Shown one piece after another: positions 42,846 through 52,063 of a stretch of DNA of 64,000 bases. Position 1 is the stretch's first letter; each line of letters opens with the position of its first letter. Source of the DNA: Patescibacteria group bacterium (GTDB lineage: Bacteria > Patescibacteria > Dojkabacteria > J137); assembly GCA_963169855.1 (NCBI GenBank), contig CAUJCN010000002.1, positions 186,001-250,000 of the forward strand, read 5' to 3'. The translations under genes and the position numbers were made by a program. The notes beneath the pieces are model-generated. The model saw only the letters and a program-made list of their open reading frames with translations. It ran no database searches and was not told the origin of the DNA.

Positions 42846-43744
42846 TCTTTTAGTTTAATGAATAATTCTTCTAGATTTGTATTTCCTGGCTGCATGCTTA
42901 CAACATTCAAACTATTTTCTCTTAAGACTTTGTTAATTTTGACAATTTCGTCATTACCAGATTTAACTTTCAATGAAAGCTTTGTACCTTCTTTAGATTC
43001 TTCGATCGATGGTTCAAATTCTGCAAATAGTTCTTTTTTCACTTTATCTTCAAGTATATGAATATTGTAACGAGATGAGTTTTCTCTTAAAGATTGTAGA
43101 CTTCCATCCGCAATAATTTTCCCTTTATTAATAAGGATAATTCTAGAACAAAGTGCATCTACTTCCTGAAGAACGTGCGTACTTACTAAGACTAAGCTAT
43201 CTTCTGCTAATGACTTAATTAAATTTCGAATTTCATTTCTTTGTAAAGGGTCAAGACCTTCCGTAGGTTCATCGAGAATTATAATTTTAGGTTTTCCAAT
43301 AATCGCAATCGCTATTCCTAATCTTTGTTTATAGCCTTTTGATAATTCAGAAACTCTTTTGAAAAAAACTTCACTTATCCCTGTAGCTTTAACTACCCTA
43401 TCTATTTCCGATTTTCGCGTTTCAACTTCGGAGATTCCTTTAAAATCCAACGCAGAATTAATACTATCTTGAACACTCAATTCTTTGTAAAGTGGATTAC
43501 TTTCAGGCATGAACCCAACATTGTTTTTATAATCTTCAAAATTCTCGTAAATGGATTTGCCTTCAAACTCTACTTTTCCTGAATCAGAAAAGAAATATCC
43601 TGCAAGAACTCTCATTGTTGTAGTTTTACCCGCCCCGTTTGGACCTAAAAGACCAACTACTTCACCTTTGCTAAGTTCGAAGGATAAGTCACTTAAAACT
43701 TCCCTATCTCCTAAAATTTTTGAAACTTTTTCTAGTTTAAGCAT
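42842..43744 (-). CDS. ABC transporter ATPase (GldA-like)
   Basis: 300 aa: GPNGAGKTTT (Walker A), ELSKGYKQRLG (signature), PKIIILDEPTEGL (Walker B) and VSTHVLQEV (switch). GldA/CcmA-type, with a C-terminal extra domain of about 75 residues. Start codon overlaps nothing; stop overlaps the start of the gldFG-like gene. Confidence 0.9.
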   Translation of the reverse strand: MLKLEKVSKILGDREVLSDLSFELSKGEVVGLLGPNGAGKTTTMRVLAGYFFSDSGKVEFEGKSIYENFEDYKNNVGFMPESNPLYKELSVQDSINSALDFKGISEVETRKSEIDRVVKATGISEVFFKRVSELSKGYKQRLGIAIAIIGKPKIIILDEPTEGLDPLQRNEIRNLIKSLAEDSLVLVSTHVLQEVDALCSRIILINKGKIIADGSLQSLRENSSRYNIHILEDKVKKELFAEFEPSIEESKEGTKLSLKVKSGNDEIVKINKVLRENSLNVVSMQPGNTNLEELFIKLKE

Positions 43745-43746
43745 TT

Positions 43747-44778
43747 TTAAAATAATGATGGTTCATCTAAAGGTGTCATTTCTGGTTCAGAAACTTTTGT
43801 CTCTGGAGTATCTTTATCCTGCTTTTTAATTCTTTCTTTTTTCCATAATCTTACTCCTCCAAGCCACTTATTGTAATCAGAGAATTCTTCTCCTTCTGTA
43901 ATTCTTGTTGTAGCTGTATCTGCAGTTCTTGTTTTTGCAGATAGATTATCTATATTTGTTAACGCCAAGGCTTCTGTAGTTGCTGGCAATACTGGGCTTC
44001 CAAATTCGTGAGAACCATGATGAGATAAGATCAAATGACAAATATGTTCAAAAGTATCGTGATCGATTTTGCCTTCTGCATATTTTGTGAACATAAGCAT
44101 TCCCAAGTTAATATGTCCCATTAGAGTTCCTGTTGTTGAATATTTAACACCAATTCCAGAATAGTCAAATTCCTGAACTTTACCAATGTCATGCAATACA
44201 ATTCCTGCTGTCAAAACGTCGTAATTGATTGTTGGGTAGAATCTTTTGAGTGATCTAGAAATTTCCAACATTTCTAAAATGTGTTGTAAAAGTCCTGATC
44301 TAAATTCATGGTGAACAGTTTTGCTCGCTGGAAGATATTTTAGAATTTCGCTTGTTGTTTTATTGTTTACTATTTCTAGAACAACTTTTTTAAGCTTAGC
44401 ATCTTTGATTGTATTAATTTCTTTTATAAGCTCTTCCCACATTTCTTCTGCTGGAATTACGCTGCTTTCTAAGAAATTATCAAAATTTGTTTCGTCCGAA
44501 GTTCGTGCATCTGTAACGTTCATTTGGAAAACTCCTTTAAATTCTTCAATTTTTGCGCTTAGTGTTAATAAATTTCCTGGAGTAAAAATTGCTTTGTCTA
44601 GAAAATTTAATTTATCTGCCCAGACTTTTCCTTCGATTCGTCCAGTATTATCCATCAATGTTACTTTGCAGTATTCATTTCCATTTTTATCTAATGCTCT
44701 ATCTGATTCTAAAACCAAAAAGTCTTCGTCAAAAAGAGAATCCCCTTTCTTAAGATCTTTTACAAAAATATTTTTCAT
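43747..44778 (-). CDS. yhaM: YhaM-type 3'-5' exoribonuclease
   Basis: 343 aa: N-terminal OB-fold (about 15-105; GRIEGKVWADKL), then an HD domain with HHEFRSGLLQHILEM, GIVLHDIGK (the HD pair), LILSHHGSHEFGSPVLP and NIDNLSAKT. The layout equals YhaM/CBF1-type exonucleases, which act on RNA and single-stranded DNA with manganese or cobalt. The C-terminus is Lys/Glu-rich. Upstream of the gldA gene by 2 bp. Confidence 0.88.
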   Translation of the reverse strand: MKNIFVKDLKKGDSLFDEDFLVLESDRALDKNGNEYCKVTLMDNTGRIEGKVWADKLNFLDKAIFTPGNLLTLSAKIEEFKGVFQMNVTDARTSDETNFDNFLESSVIPAEEMWEELIKEINTIKDAKLKKVVLEIVNNKTTSEILKYLPASKTVHHEFRSGLLQHILEMLEISRSLKRFYPTINYDVLTAGIVLHDIGKVQEFDYSGIGVKYSTTGTLMGHINLGMLMFTKYAEGKIDHDTFEHICHLILSHHGSHEFGSPVLPATTEALALTNIDNLSAKTRTADTATTRITEGEEFSDYNKWLGGVRLWKKERIKKQDKDTPETKVSEPEMTPLDEPSLF

Positions 44779-44784
44779 TTGGAA

Positions 44785-45057
44785 TTATTTTATGTATATA
44801 AAATAGTATAACCAGTATAGCACTACTGTTACTATTTCGAACACGATCGAGAAGATCTGAATGATTACTCGGCCACCTCGCAATATTAATGCGTTACCGA
44901 AGATTTTAAAGAGTTGCCACAAGATTGAAAAAATATTTACGATTGTTAATACAATCGCTACTGCAAGAAATGCTCCTTGTAATCCAATTGCTGTTTGAGA
45001 AAGCAAATAAATTGCTGCAATAGGAATTCCAATATTTCTTAAAAGTAAACCAAACAT
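44785..45057 (-). CDS. Small membrane protein
   Basis: 90 aa with two long hydrophobic helices (about 8-45 and 55-88) separated by a basic turn. Not recognised. A TATACT -10 lies at 45065-45070 on the minus strand, just before its ATG, within a short pyrimidine-rich stretch similar to the heptad arrays. Confidence 0.5.
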   Translation of the reverse strand: MFGLLLRNIGIPIAAIYLLSQTAIGLQGAFLAVAIVLTIVNIFSILWQLFKIFGNALILRGGRVIIQIFSIVFEIVTVVLYWLYYFIYIK

Positions 45058-45064
45058 ATATTAA

Positions 45065-45070
45065 AGTATA
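45065..45070 (-). promoter_or_regulatory. -10 element before the small membrane gene
   Basis: TATACT on the minus strand, followed by 7 bp and the ATG. The preceding 30 bases have TTCTACC-TTAACC-TAATTC-style heptads like the module upstream of 50140. Confidence 0.4.
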
Positions 45071-45178
45071 AGAATTAGGTTAAGGTAGAAGGCTTTTTAG
45101 AATTTCTTAGTCTTCCTCTCATCCTTTACCTCTTTTTAGTATACATTGGTGTACGCTAAGTTGAAAGTGAGAAGCTGA

Positions 45179-45919
45179 TTACTCTTGGAGCAAATTTGAA
45201 AGAGTCTTGTCTCTAGAATTTAGAAAATGTTTTGTAAGCTGATAATGTTCTGTATCTTCGTAAGCTACTTGTTGAATCGACTTTTCATCAATATGATAAA
45301 TGTCCGCAGAGGGATAACCTAACAATATTGGCGAATGTGTCGCAATAATAAATTGGGAATTCTTCTTTATTAATTCGTCGATCAGAACTAACAATTTGAG
45401 CTGATTCTTCGGTGATAAAGCTGATTCTGGCTCATCTAGTATATATAGACCATTTCCCTTAAATCGATTCTCAATTAATGATAGGAAAGATTCTCCCCGT
45501 GATTGATTATGCAATGACTTACCACCGTAAATAGAACTATCTGAATAACCTAAATTATCAACTTCTGTAGATACATTGTAAAAAGTCTCTGCTCGAAAGA
45601 AGAACCCATCTTTAGGCAATGTTAACCCTTTCTTTAATTTAAGATATTCGTGCAGATCGGAATGAGTTTCCTTTGTACTAAATTGAAAGTTCCTTGAACC
45701 TCCTTCAGCATTAAATCCTAATGATATTGCTATCGCTTCTAAGAGTGTTGATTTACCTGAACCGTTTTCTCCTACAAAGAAAGTAACCTTAGGATTAAAA
45801 ATAATATTTGATAAATTCTTGACTACTGGTAGATTAAATGGATAATCTTTATGAGCAATGTCTTTTTGAATTGAAACCTCAAGAAGGAAATGTGTAGAGT
45901 CAATTGTTTTCATTATCAT
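45179..45919 (-). CDS. COG3910-type predicted ATPase
   Basis: 246 aa. Walker A GENGSGKST at residues 48-56, NQSRGESFLS and signature, Walker B GLYILDEPESALSP, and ATHSPILLGYPSA. The whole layout matches the widespread COG3910 predicted ATPase family of AAA-like SMC/ABC ATPases, whose function is unknown. A start at 45911-45913 (MKTIDS) is as plausible as 45917-45919. Overlaps the upstream gene by 20 bp, so the two products probably act together. Confidence 0.82.
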   Translation of the reverse strand: MIMKTIDSTHFLLEVSIQKDIAHKDYPFNLPVVKNLSNIIFNPKVTFFVGENGSGKSTLLEAIAISLGFNAEGGSRNFQFSTKETHSDLHEYLKLKKGLTLPKDGFFFRAETFYNVSTEVDNLGYSDSSIYGGKSLHNQSRGESFLSLIENRFKGNGLYILDEPESALSPKNQLKLLVLIDELIKKNSQFIIATHSPILLGYPSADIYHIDEKSIQQVAYEDTEHYQLTKHFLNSRDKTLSNLLQE

Positions 45920-46469
45920 CTATTTTATCACAGAGAAAATCTGCAAAGGACTTTAATTCTTTCTGAGATTCCATTAACCAACTTCTATACCTAGCCTTTG
46001 AGAGTAATTCCGTAAAGATCTCATCTTCAATAACAAGCCTATAACCTCCAAACCCATCTCCAATAGGGTTAATTGTGAGCCTGACATGATTATTTTTATG
46101 AATCTTGTAAAATTCATAAATAAACCTACTTAGTCTGTATGCTTCATCTTTATTGAATTGTTTAAACTTTTCAACAAAAGTTTCGTATTTAGATTGATAA
46201 TTTCGATTGTTAGGATATTTCTGTATTGAGTTTAAAGCATTAAGAAAAGCTGAGCTACTCTCCAGTTTTTCCGATTCTTTTGAGGATATTTGAACGTATG
46301 GTGTCTGACCAGTCAAATGCCCACTGCATGAACTAGTTGTTTCAAATCCTAAGGATCTTAAGATAGCAACTATATAACGTATACCTTTATCTATTGGAAG
46401 GTTTAGACCATCAATAATGTTCAAAACCTCGTCATAGTTTCTTTGTAGTTTTTTTGATGTGAATTTCAT
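45900..46469 (-). CDS. Conserved hypothetical protein with SCSGH motif
   Basis: 189 aa from the first ATG (46467-46469); the TTG frame to 46499 is less likely. The opening LNLPIDKGIRYIVAILRSLGFETTSSCSGHLTG contains a Cys-Ser-Gly-His of a type I recall from conserved hypotheticals, here probably a metal-site or catalytic dyad. Its stop overlaps the start of the COG3910 ATPase gene; function unknown. Confidence 0.55.
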   Translation of the reverse strand: MKFTSKKLQRNYDEVLNIIDGLNLPIDKGIRYIVAILRSLGFETTSSCSGHLTGQTPYVQISSKESEKLESSSAFLNALNSIQKYPNNRNYQSKYETFVEKFKQFNKDEAYRLSRFIYEFYKIHKNNHVRLTINPIGDGFGGYRLVIEDEIFTELLSKARYRSWLMESQKELKSFADFLCDKIDDNENN

Positions 46470-46502
46470 ATTATTTGTAGGATCGGTAGTGGCGTTCAAG
46501 TA

Positions 46503-46712
46503 TTACTTGACCGGGGGATTCACCCCGCTGCCGCGACAAACGCGGCAGACGCCTTTGCCCGGAACTGCACAGGAAGGACACTGATGTTCTTGTCCACCGG
46601 GAGCCTTTTTACGGATCCTCCCAGTTCCTGAGCAAACGTTGCACTTGCCATTGCCATTACATCCGGTACACTTAGCCACGCTAAATCCTTTCATGTAAAT
46701 GCCAGATGGCAT
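46503..46712 (-). CDS. DnaJ-type cysteine-rich zinc mini-protein
   Basis: 69 aa from the ATG at 46710-46712 (46692-46694 is a second choice). It contains CTGCNGNGKCNVCSGTG and CPSC...CRVCRGSG, so four CxxC pairs as in the DnaJ zinc-binding domain. Its local G+C (well above half) is much higher than neighbours, hinting at recent transfer or strong selection. Function unknown; such proteins often act as protein or RNA chaperones. Confidence 0.7.
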   Translation of the reverse strand: MPSGIYMKGFSVAKCTGCNGNGKCNVCSGTGRIRKKAPGGQEHQCPSCAVPGKGVCRVCRGSGVNPPVK

Positions 46713-46803
46713 ATCATCTCTATATACTAAGTACAAGTTGATGACAATACGCTCATAACGTTCTTAAAATATAGACTATTCCTTATCATGTTAAAATAGT
46801 TCA

Positions 46804-47817
46804 ATGCAGATTCAATCTAACTGGAAATTAAGAGCAATTCTCATAGGTTTCATCGCTCTATTCCTTGCGTACAGATTATTCGATATAGAAAGTTTCTTAA
46901 CTTACGATCTGAATGGAATTCAAATTGGCTATAGGATCAATGATTTAGTAACAACTTTCAGAAGTATTTTGATTCAGTCTTTTCCATTTTTGGTTATCGG
47001 ATCTTTAGTTTCAGCTGTAGTTGCAGTGTTTATAAAAGAAGAATGGCTTTTGAAGATTATTCCTAAAAATAGATTTTTATCTCACCTCGTTGTTTCTCTT
47101 CTGGGATTTCTGATGCCTGTTTGTGAATGCGGAAATGTCCCTGTAGCAAGGCGATTCATGCTTCAAGGTTTTAAAGTTTCTCACGCTGTTACGTTCTTAA
47201 TGTCGGCTCCTATTTTGAACCCGATAACTTTGTGGAGTACCTATGAAGCTTTCCGAGGTGTTTATCAAAATGATTTAATGGTCTGGTCAAGAATTATTGC
47301 AGGATTAGTTATCGCTAATGGACTCGGATTGATTATTAGCTACAAAAGAAATCAGTTCTCCCTTTTAACAGAGAAGTTCTACAAGGAAGTTTGCGAACAT
47401 CCTCAAGAACCTAAAAAAGAAAAAATTGATAATTTTACACAGACTTTTGCAAAAGAATTTACGACAGTTGCGACTGCATTGATTATTGGTGCATTCTTAG
47501 CAACATTGTTCCAACTTCTACCAAGAGAATTTATTCTTGCAGTTGGACAAAGCCCGTTGATAGCAATTCTAGCAATGATTTTATACTCTTTCATAATCTC
47601 TGTTTGCTCTAATGTAGATTCATTCTTAGTAATCCGATATACATCAACATTTAGTCCTGGCGCAATCGCATCTTACTTAACGTTTGGTCCACTGATTGAT
47701 ATAAAAATGCTTACAATGCTGAGATCTTCGTTCAAAGTCAAAACATTGTTATTCTTTACAGTTTTCATTTTATTAACATCGATAATTACTGGTTTGTTAG
47801 TTAATTTACTAATATGA
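46804..47817 (+). CDS. UPF0718/DUF318-family permease
   Basis: 337 aa with about eight transmembrane helices. Motifs MPVCECGNVPVARRFMLQG and MSAPILNPITLWSTYEAF define this permease family, thought to move metals or arsenite-like oxyanions. Its TGA stop overlaps the start of the next gene, as in B. subtilis ycgR-ycgQ pairs. The conserved CEC could bind a metal. Confidence 0.85.
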   Translation: MQIQSNWKLRAILIGFIALFLAYRLFDIESFLTYDLNGIQIGYRINDLVTTFRSILIQSFPFLVIGSLVSAVVAVFIKEEWLLKIIPKNRFLSHLVVSLLGFLMPVCECGNVPVARRFMLQGFKVSHAVTFLMSAPILNPITLWSTYEAFRGVYQNDLMVWSRIIAGLVIANGLGLIISYKRNQFSLLTEKFYKEVCEHPQEPKKEKIDNFTQTFAKEFTTVATALIIGAFLATLFQLLPREFILAVGQSPLIAILAMILYSFIISVCSNVDSFLVIRYTSTFSPGAIASYLTFGPLIDIKMLTMLRSSFKVKTLLFFTVFILLTSIITGLLVNLLI

Positions 47818-48617
47818 TTTTCGGATATTTGTTTTCAATAATTTTTGGCGGATGGATTTTATTTGCACACTTTGTTCAGAATAATTTATCTATCTATACT
47901 TCCGACAGGTATTATTCTTTAATATTGATTGCAGGATTTGTTTCAATAGTTATAGGAATTGTTGGATTGGTTTTGAATCGAAGCAAATTGAATGAATACA
48001 ACTCTCCAGATACATTTACACTTTTAGCAACTCTGATAGCAGGAATTCTTTTCTCACCTATTCTTTTGATATTTTCGATCTTCATTTTGGTTGTTCCTCA
48101 ATTTAAGTTTAAATTAACTGCTAACTTTATATTTTTAGCAGTTATTGCAACAAGCGTTATTTTCCCAACTAAAGGGATTTCTCCTGCACTTGCCGAAGAA
48201 CGTGCCGAGGAATTAAATACTGTGAATATTCAAGGAGGAAGTAGAATTTTGAACAATTTTGCGGTTTCGACAGATAAATACGGAATTGGTGATTGGCTTG
48301 CTTCTATGGCCTACAACGGAGATCCTCAATTCTATAACGGCAAAAGTGTTAGCGTTGATGGATTTATTTTTAGAACAGCTAATCTAGCTGAAAATGAATT
48401 TTTTGTTGCCAGATACACAATCCGTTGTTGTGTCGCAGATGCAGCTCCGGTTGGGTTAAAAGTAAAGTTTGATCTTGACGATAATTTCAAAATAGGTGAT
48501 TGGGTTAACATAAAAGGTATTTTTGAAGTAGATAGCTCTAAAGGTTATGAAGAAAACATAATTATTCCAACGGAAGTTAACTCTATTCCTGTTCCAGAAA
48601 AACAATATATTTTCTAA
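47814..48617 (+). CDS. TIGR03943/YcgQ-like membrane protein
   Basis: 267 aa: three N-terminal transmembrane helices, then an extracellular beta-rich domain starting near residue 125, with FFVARYTIRCCVADAAPVG, the family signature with two adjacent Cys. Partner of the DUF318 permease, ATGA overlap. The adjacent Cys pair suggests metal binding. Confidence 0.8.
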   Translation: MIFGYLFSIIFGGWILFAHFVQNNLSIYTSDRYYSLILIAGFVSIVIGIVGLVLNRSKLNEYNSPDTFTLLATLIAGILFSPILLIFSIFILVVPQFKFKLTANFIFLAVIATSVIFPTKGISPALAEERAEELNTVNIQGGSRILNNFAVSTDKYGIGDWLASMAYNGDPQFYNGKSVSVDGFIFRTANLAENEFFVARYTIRCCVADAAPVGLKVKFDLDDNFKIGDWVNIKGIFEVDSSKGYEENIIIPTEVNSIPVPEKQYIF

Positions 48618-49987
48618 TGAAAAAAACTATAGAAACAATAACAATCGGAATCCTTTTAATAGCAGTATTAGTTCTGAGTATCATTTCACTGAATACTGAT
48701 TTCAGAGTTTCTGGTTACAATGTATATACGAATAGAAATGTGGTCAGCTTGTTCTTTAACGAACCAGTTTCTAAAGATTTGAATTTGAATGACTATATTT
48801 CTGTTTCGCCAGAAAGTTCTTTTAAAGTTACTAACTTGGGAAATCGAGCAGAAATTATCTTTGATCATATTTTATTAGGAACAAAATACGAGATATCAGT
48901 TTCTAACTCCTTATTAAATATTTTTGGGAAAGCTATAAAGGAAAATTCATCAGTTAGTTTTAACTCTAAACACCCAACTCTTGCTTTCTACAACAAGGAT
49001 GGAAATACTTCTTTCATAAAAAGTTACGATTTACAAAGACAACACGAAGAAATTCTTTATTCTACAGAAAATGTGATCAAAGGATTCTCTATAAAAAATA
49101 ATTTTCTTTTAGTTAACGAACAACCTAGTTTAACTGATACAAAGCTAGTGCTTATAAATGTGAGTTCCAAGCAAACTATTAAAACAATTGAGTTAGAAGG
49201 AAAAACTTCATTCAAAGCAGATCTTGCTGCTGATGGAAGTTTCTTTGTTTACATGAGTCAAAATGTTCGTGCCGAATCGGATTTTGTTATACCACTTGGT
49301 CCTAATGAATTAACTTTGGTAAATATTAATAACAATTCAGTTGCCGATATAAATTTCAGAAAAATTACAGAAGACGTTTTGGATGTATTTGTAACACCTG
49401 ATAGTAGCGCTCTTTTGATCAGAGGATACGATTCAACATTCTATATAAAATCTGCGCACGAAGACGATGAACCTGTAACGCTTTCTAAATTCATTGGAAC
49501 TGGCGGTTTCGACAACAAGGGTCAGCGAGTAATATTCTCTTCTTTTGATCCAACACAAGTTTTTACTTCTTATCCTTTCATTACAATTTATAATTCTGAT
49601 AGAACTACCGAAGATATTAGATTCACAGAAGCATTCATAACCGATCCGACTTTCTATGAAGAGAACTCTGTAATGTACGCAAAGAAACTGAAGGATTTGA
49701 ACGGAACTCCAGGAATTTTTGGAATTTTTAAATACGTTGAGGGGCAAGAAACATCTGTACTAGAATCTCCAGATCTTTATGAAAGTTTTGAATTGCCAAA
49801 ACTGAGTTCAGACAGCCAATACATCTGTTACGAAAGATATTCACAGATGGCACTTTTAGATTTTAATAATCAAAGAAACTTTATTAATCAGCGAAAACCT
49901 AAGGATGCAGACATTTCTGTTCGTAAGTTTGGAGCAACTTCTGATCAGATTACTTTCGAAAATGCATACGATTGTCAGTGGTACTAG
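48617..49987 (+). CDS. Membrane-anchored Ig-like plus beta-propeller-like protein
   Basis: 456 aa: N-terminal signal-anchor (7-25), an Ig-like domain of bacterial-surface SbsA type (about 30-120, NVVSLFFNEPVSKDLN), then repeated beta blades of TolB-propeller type to the end. Translation is coupled to the gene before it (TAATG). Likely an extracytoplasmic binding partner of the metal-permease pair. Confidence 0.65.
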   Translation: MKKTIETITIGILLIAVLVLSIISLNTDFRVSGYNVYTNRNVVSLFFNEPVSKDLNLNDYISVSPESSFKVTNLGNRAEIIFDHILLGTKYEISVSNSLLNIFGKAIKENSSVSFNSKHPTLAFYNKDGNTSFIKSYDLQRQHEEILYSTENVIKGFSIKNNFLLVNEQPSLTDTKLVLINVSSKQTIKTIELEGKTSFKADLAADGSFFVYMSQNVRAESDFVIPLGPNELTLVNINNNSVADINFRKITEDVLDVFVTPDSSALLIRGYDSTFYIKSAHEDDEPVTLSKFIGTGGFDNKGQRVIFSSFDPTQVFTSYPFITIYNSDRTTEDIRFTEAFITDPTFYEENSVMYAKKLKDLNGTPGIFGIFKYVEGQETSVLESPDLYESFELPKLSSDSQYICYERYSQMALLDFNNQRNFINQRKPKDADISVRKFGATSDQITFENAYDCQWY

Positions 49988-50117
49988 GGGCTGTGAGCTA
50001 TGGGCTGTGAGTTTTGAGATTCGAAACTTGAATCTTGAATCTTTTAGTCTTTTCGCCTTTTAATCTTTAACCTTTTTCTCTTTTACCTTAGACCTTTTTG
50101 CCTTTTTAATTTATACT
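49988..50117 (+). repeat. Heptad-repeat array ending in a promoter (copy 1)
   Basis: Module A: GGGCTGTGAGC repeats; module B: TTGAATC repeats; module C: pyrimidine-rich 7-8-base units with CTTTTCGCC-CTTTTAATC pattern. It ends in TAGACC (50089-50094), 17 bp, TATACT (50112-50117), a possible promoter for the gene at 50140. Copies at 53685-53805 (minus) and 60143-60291. Confidence 0.7.
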
Positions 50118-50139
50118 GAACAAAGTAATACACAATAAT

Positions 50140-51051
50140 ATGAAATTAGCTTTAAAGACATTCAACACATTAGCAATACTTCTTCTTTTAACAACACTAA
50201 TCGGAGTTTTATCAAGAGTGAATGCTCAGACAGGTGGAATCTCTATGACTCCTGTAGAAACAGAAATTAGAGCAACTCAAGGTGACCCAGCAAGTGGATC
50301 TTTTGTGATAACAAATAACCACGATAAGACCTTGGGTTTCTTAGTTAATTATGGAGAAGTACAAGATGATAAAGTTACCGAAGTTGCTGATTCTGCAAGT
50401 TTCTTAGCAGCAGATGTTCGAAGTTTCGTTTTACAACCTGGACAAAGTCAAACAATCAATTTCTCATTCACTGTGCCTTCAACTCAAGTAGACGGATTCT
50501 ACGTACCAGTTGTAATTGTTCGAGGATCTGAGGAGTCCGAAGGGGCAGCTGTGGTTGCCGCGATTGGTCATAGAATAAATTTATTTGTATCTGGAAATGG
50601 TCAATACAAATCAGCAATCCAACTTAATAGCTTTGACTATACCGATTCGAATTCTTTTGACAGCAATATCTCTGTAGATGTTAACTATACAAATGCTGGA
50701 ACTTATCCTAGTAAGATTTTAGGTAGATTCCAAATTGTAGATCAGAATGGAAATGTTCTTTATCAAAGAGTTATTAACGAAGGATTAAAATACCTTTCGG
50801 CTGGAAATTCCCTAGACGAAACATTCAGTTTTGATTTTAATATCCTAGACACCATTACTTCTGCACAAAAAACTGCTGAATTGCAACTGACAGATACGTA
50901 TACAGGTCAGACGCAAGTTTTCAGATTAGATATTACAACCCAAAATAAAACTTTGTACGTTCTGATTGGAGGAGGTGTAGGGATTATTCTGCTTACGTTA
51001 GTGGGGGGATCCGCATCTAGAAGAAGAAAGAAAAATTTATCTAATAAATAA
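50140..51051 (+). CDS. DUF916-like secreted protein with C-terminal anchor
   Basis: 303 aa: signal peptide (1-29), two Ig-like beta domains (GGISMTPVETEIRATQGDPA near the start; LQPGQSQTINFSFTVPS, an Ig core), a transmembrane helix near the C-terminus (about 270-290) with RRRKKN on the cytosolic side. Same architecture as the protein at 56594-57697. Likely cell-surface binding role. The preceding heptad array ends in a promoter-like element 23 bp before the ATG. Confidence 0.7.
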   Translation: MKLALKTFNTLAILLLLTTLIGVLSRVNAQTGGISMTPVETEIRATQGDPASGSFVITNNHDKTLGFLVNYGEVQDDKVTEVADSASFLAADVRSFVLQPGQSQTINFSFTVPSTQVDGFYVPVVIVRGSEESEGAAVVAAIGHRINLFVSGNGQYKSAIQLNSFDYTDSNSFDSNISVDVNYTNAGTYPSKILGRFQIVDQNGNVLYQRVINEGLKYLSAGNSLDETFSFDFNILDTITSAQKTAELQLTDTYTGQTQVFRLDITTQNKTLYVLIGGGVGIILLTLVGGSASRRRKKNLSNK

Positions 51052-51058
51052 ACTCCGT

Positions 51059-52000
51059 ATGTTAATTAATATTATTTTAGCTTTAGTTAGCCTTGGAGTT
51101 TTAGTTTACTCTGCAAAACTAGTCGAAGTTGCATTTGTTCATCTAGGAAGAGTTTTTAGAATAAATGAATTCTTCTTAGGATTTGTGGTTCTGGCAGTTG
51201 TCACTTCTCTTCCAGAAATAAGTATTGCTATTTTCTCCAGCGATCATCACCCAGAGATTTCAGTTGGGAATTTGATTGGAGCAACAACCGTTATTCTTAC
51301 ACTTATTATTGGGCTCTCAGCAGTTAAGTATGGAAGAGTTCCTTTTGACAAACAGTTTTCTGCAAAAGAGGCACTAGGAGGAGTCTTTATAATTTTATTA
51401 GCTGTAACAGCACTTATAGACAGAAATTTAGCTATATTTGAAGGAATAATTCTCTTAACTGGTTACTTCACATATGTTGCAATTATAAATCGGAAAATGT
51501 GGACTCAAGGTAGACAGGTTTTCTTTTTGACTCTAGACAATACCTCTATATACAGAAATATGTTCTGGGTTCTACTCGGAATATTCCTGTTGTTATTCTC
51601 ATCAAGTCAGATAGTAAGTAATCTGGAAATTATTGTTGAAGGATTTGGAATTTCCGGAACTTTTGTTGGAATGATTCTATTATCTCTAGGAACAAATTTA
51701 CCTGAACTAACTATTTTAATGACTGCGAACGGCAATGATGAGCAGAACTTAGCACTAGGTAACTTCTTTGGTAGTGCATGTATAAATGTTGCGATATTAG
51801 GAACGTTGGCTGTAATGGCAAATGGAGTTCTTGTGACAGATGCAGTTACTCTTTTGATAGGAATATTCTTCTTGGTATTTGCCTTGATCCTCTTTGTCTT
51901 CTTCTCTTTATCAGAAAGATCTTTGGATAAAAAAGAAGGGATTCTACTAGTTGCCGTTTATGTTGCAATGGTAATTAGTCAGATTATTGTTTTGCTTTAG
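51059..52000 (+). CDS. CaCA-family cation exchanger
   Basis: 313 aa with about ten transmembrane helices. The two alpha-repeats are visible: VVLAVVTSLPEISIAIFSS and GNLIGATTVILTL in the first half, and LSLGTNLPELTILMTANGN and LGNFFGSACINVAIL in the second. This is the signature of Na+/Ca2+ or K+-dependent exchangers (YrbG type). Ion specificity unknown. Confidence 0.9.
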   Translation: MLINIILALVSLGVLVYSAKLVEVAFVHLGRVFRINEFFLGFVVLAVVTSLPEISIAIFSSDHHPEISVGNLIGATTVILTLIIGLSAVKYGRVPFDKQFSAKEALGGVFIILLAVTALIDRNLAIFEGIILLTGYFTYVAIINRKMWTQGRQVFFLTLDNTSIYRNMFWVLLGIFLLLFSSSQIVSNLEIIVEGFGISGTFVGMILLSLGTNLPELTILMTANGNDEQNLALGNFFGSACINVAILGTLAVMANGVLVTDAVTLLIGIFFLVFALILFVFFSLSERSLDKKEGILLVAVYVAMVISQIIVLL

Positions 52001-52063
52001 AGGAAGGTTTTAACAATATCTTCGATTTTAACTCATACCGCGTTACTTTAAATAATCTTTTAA

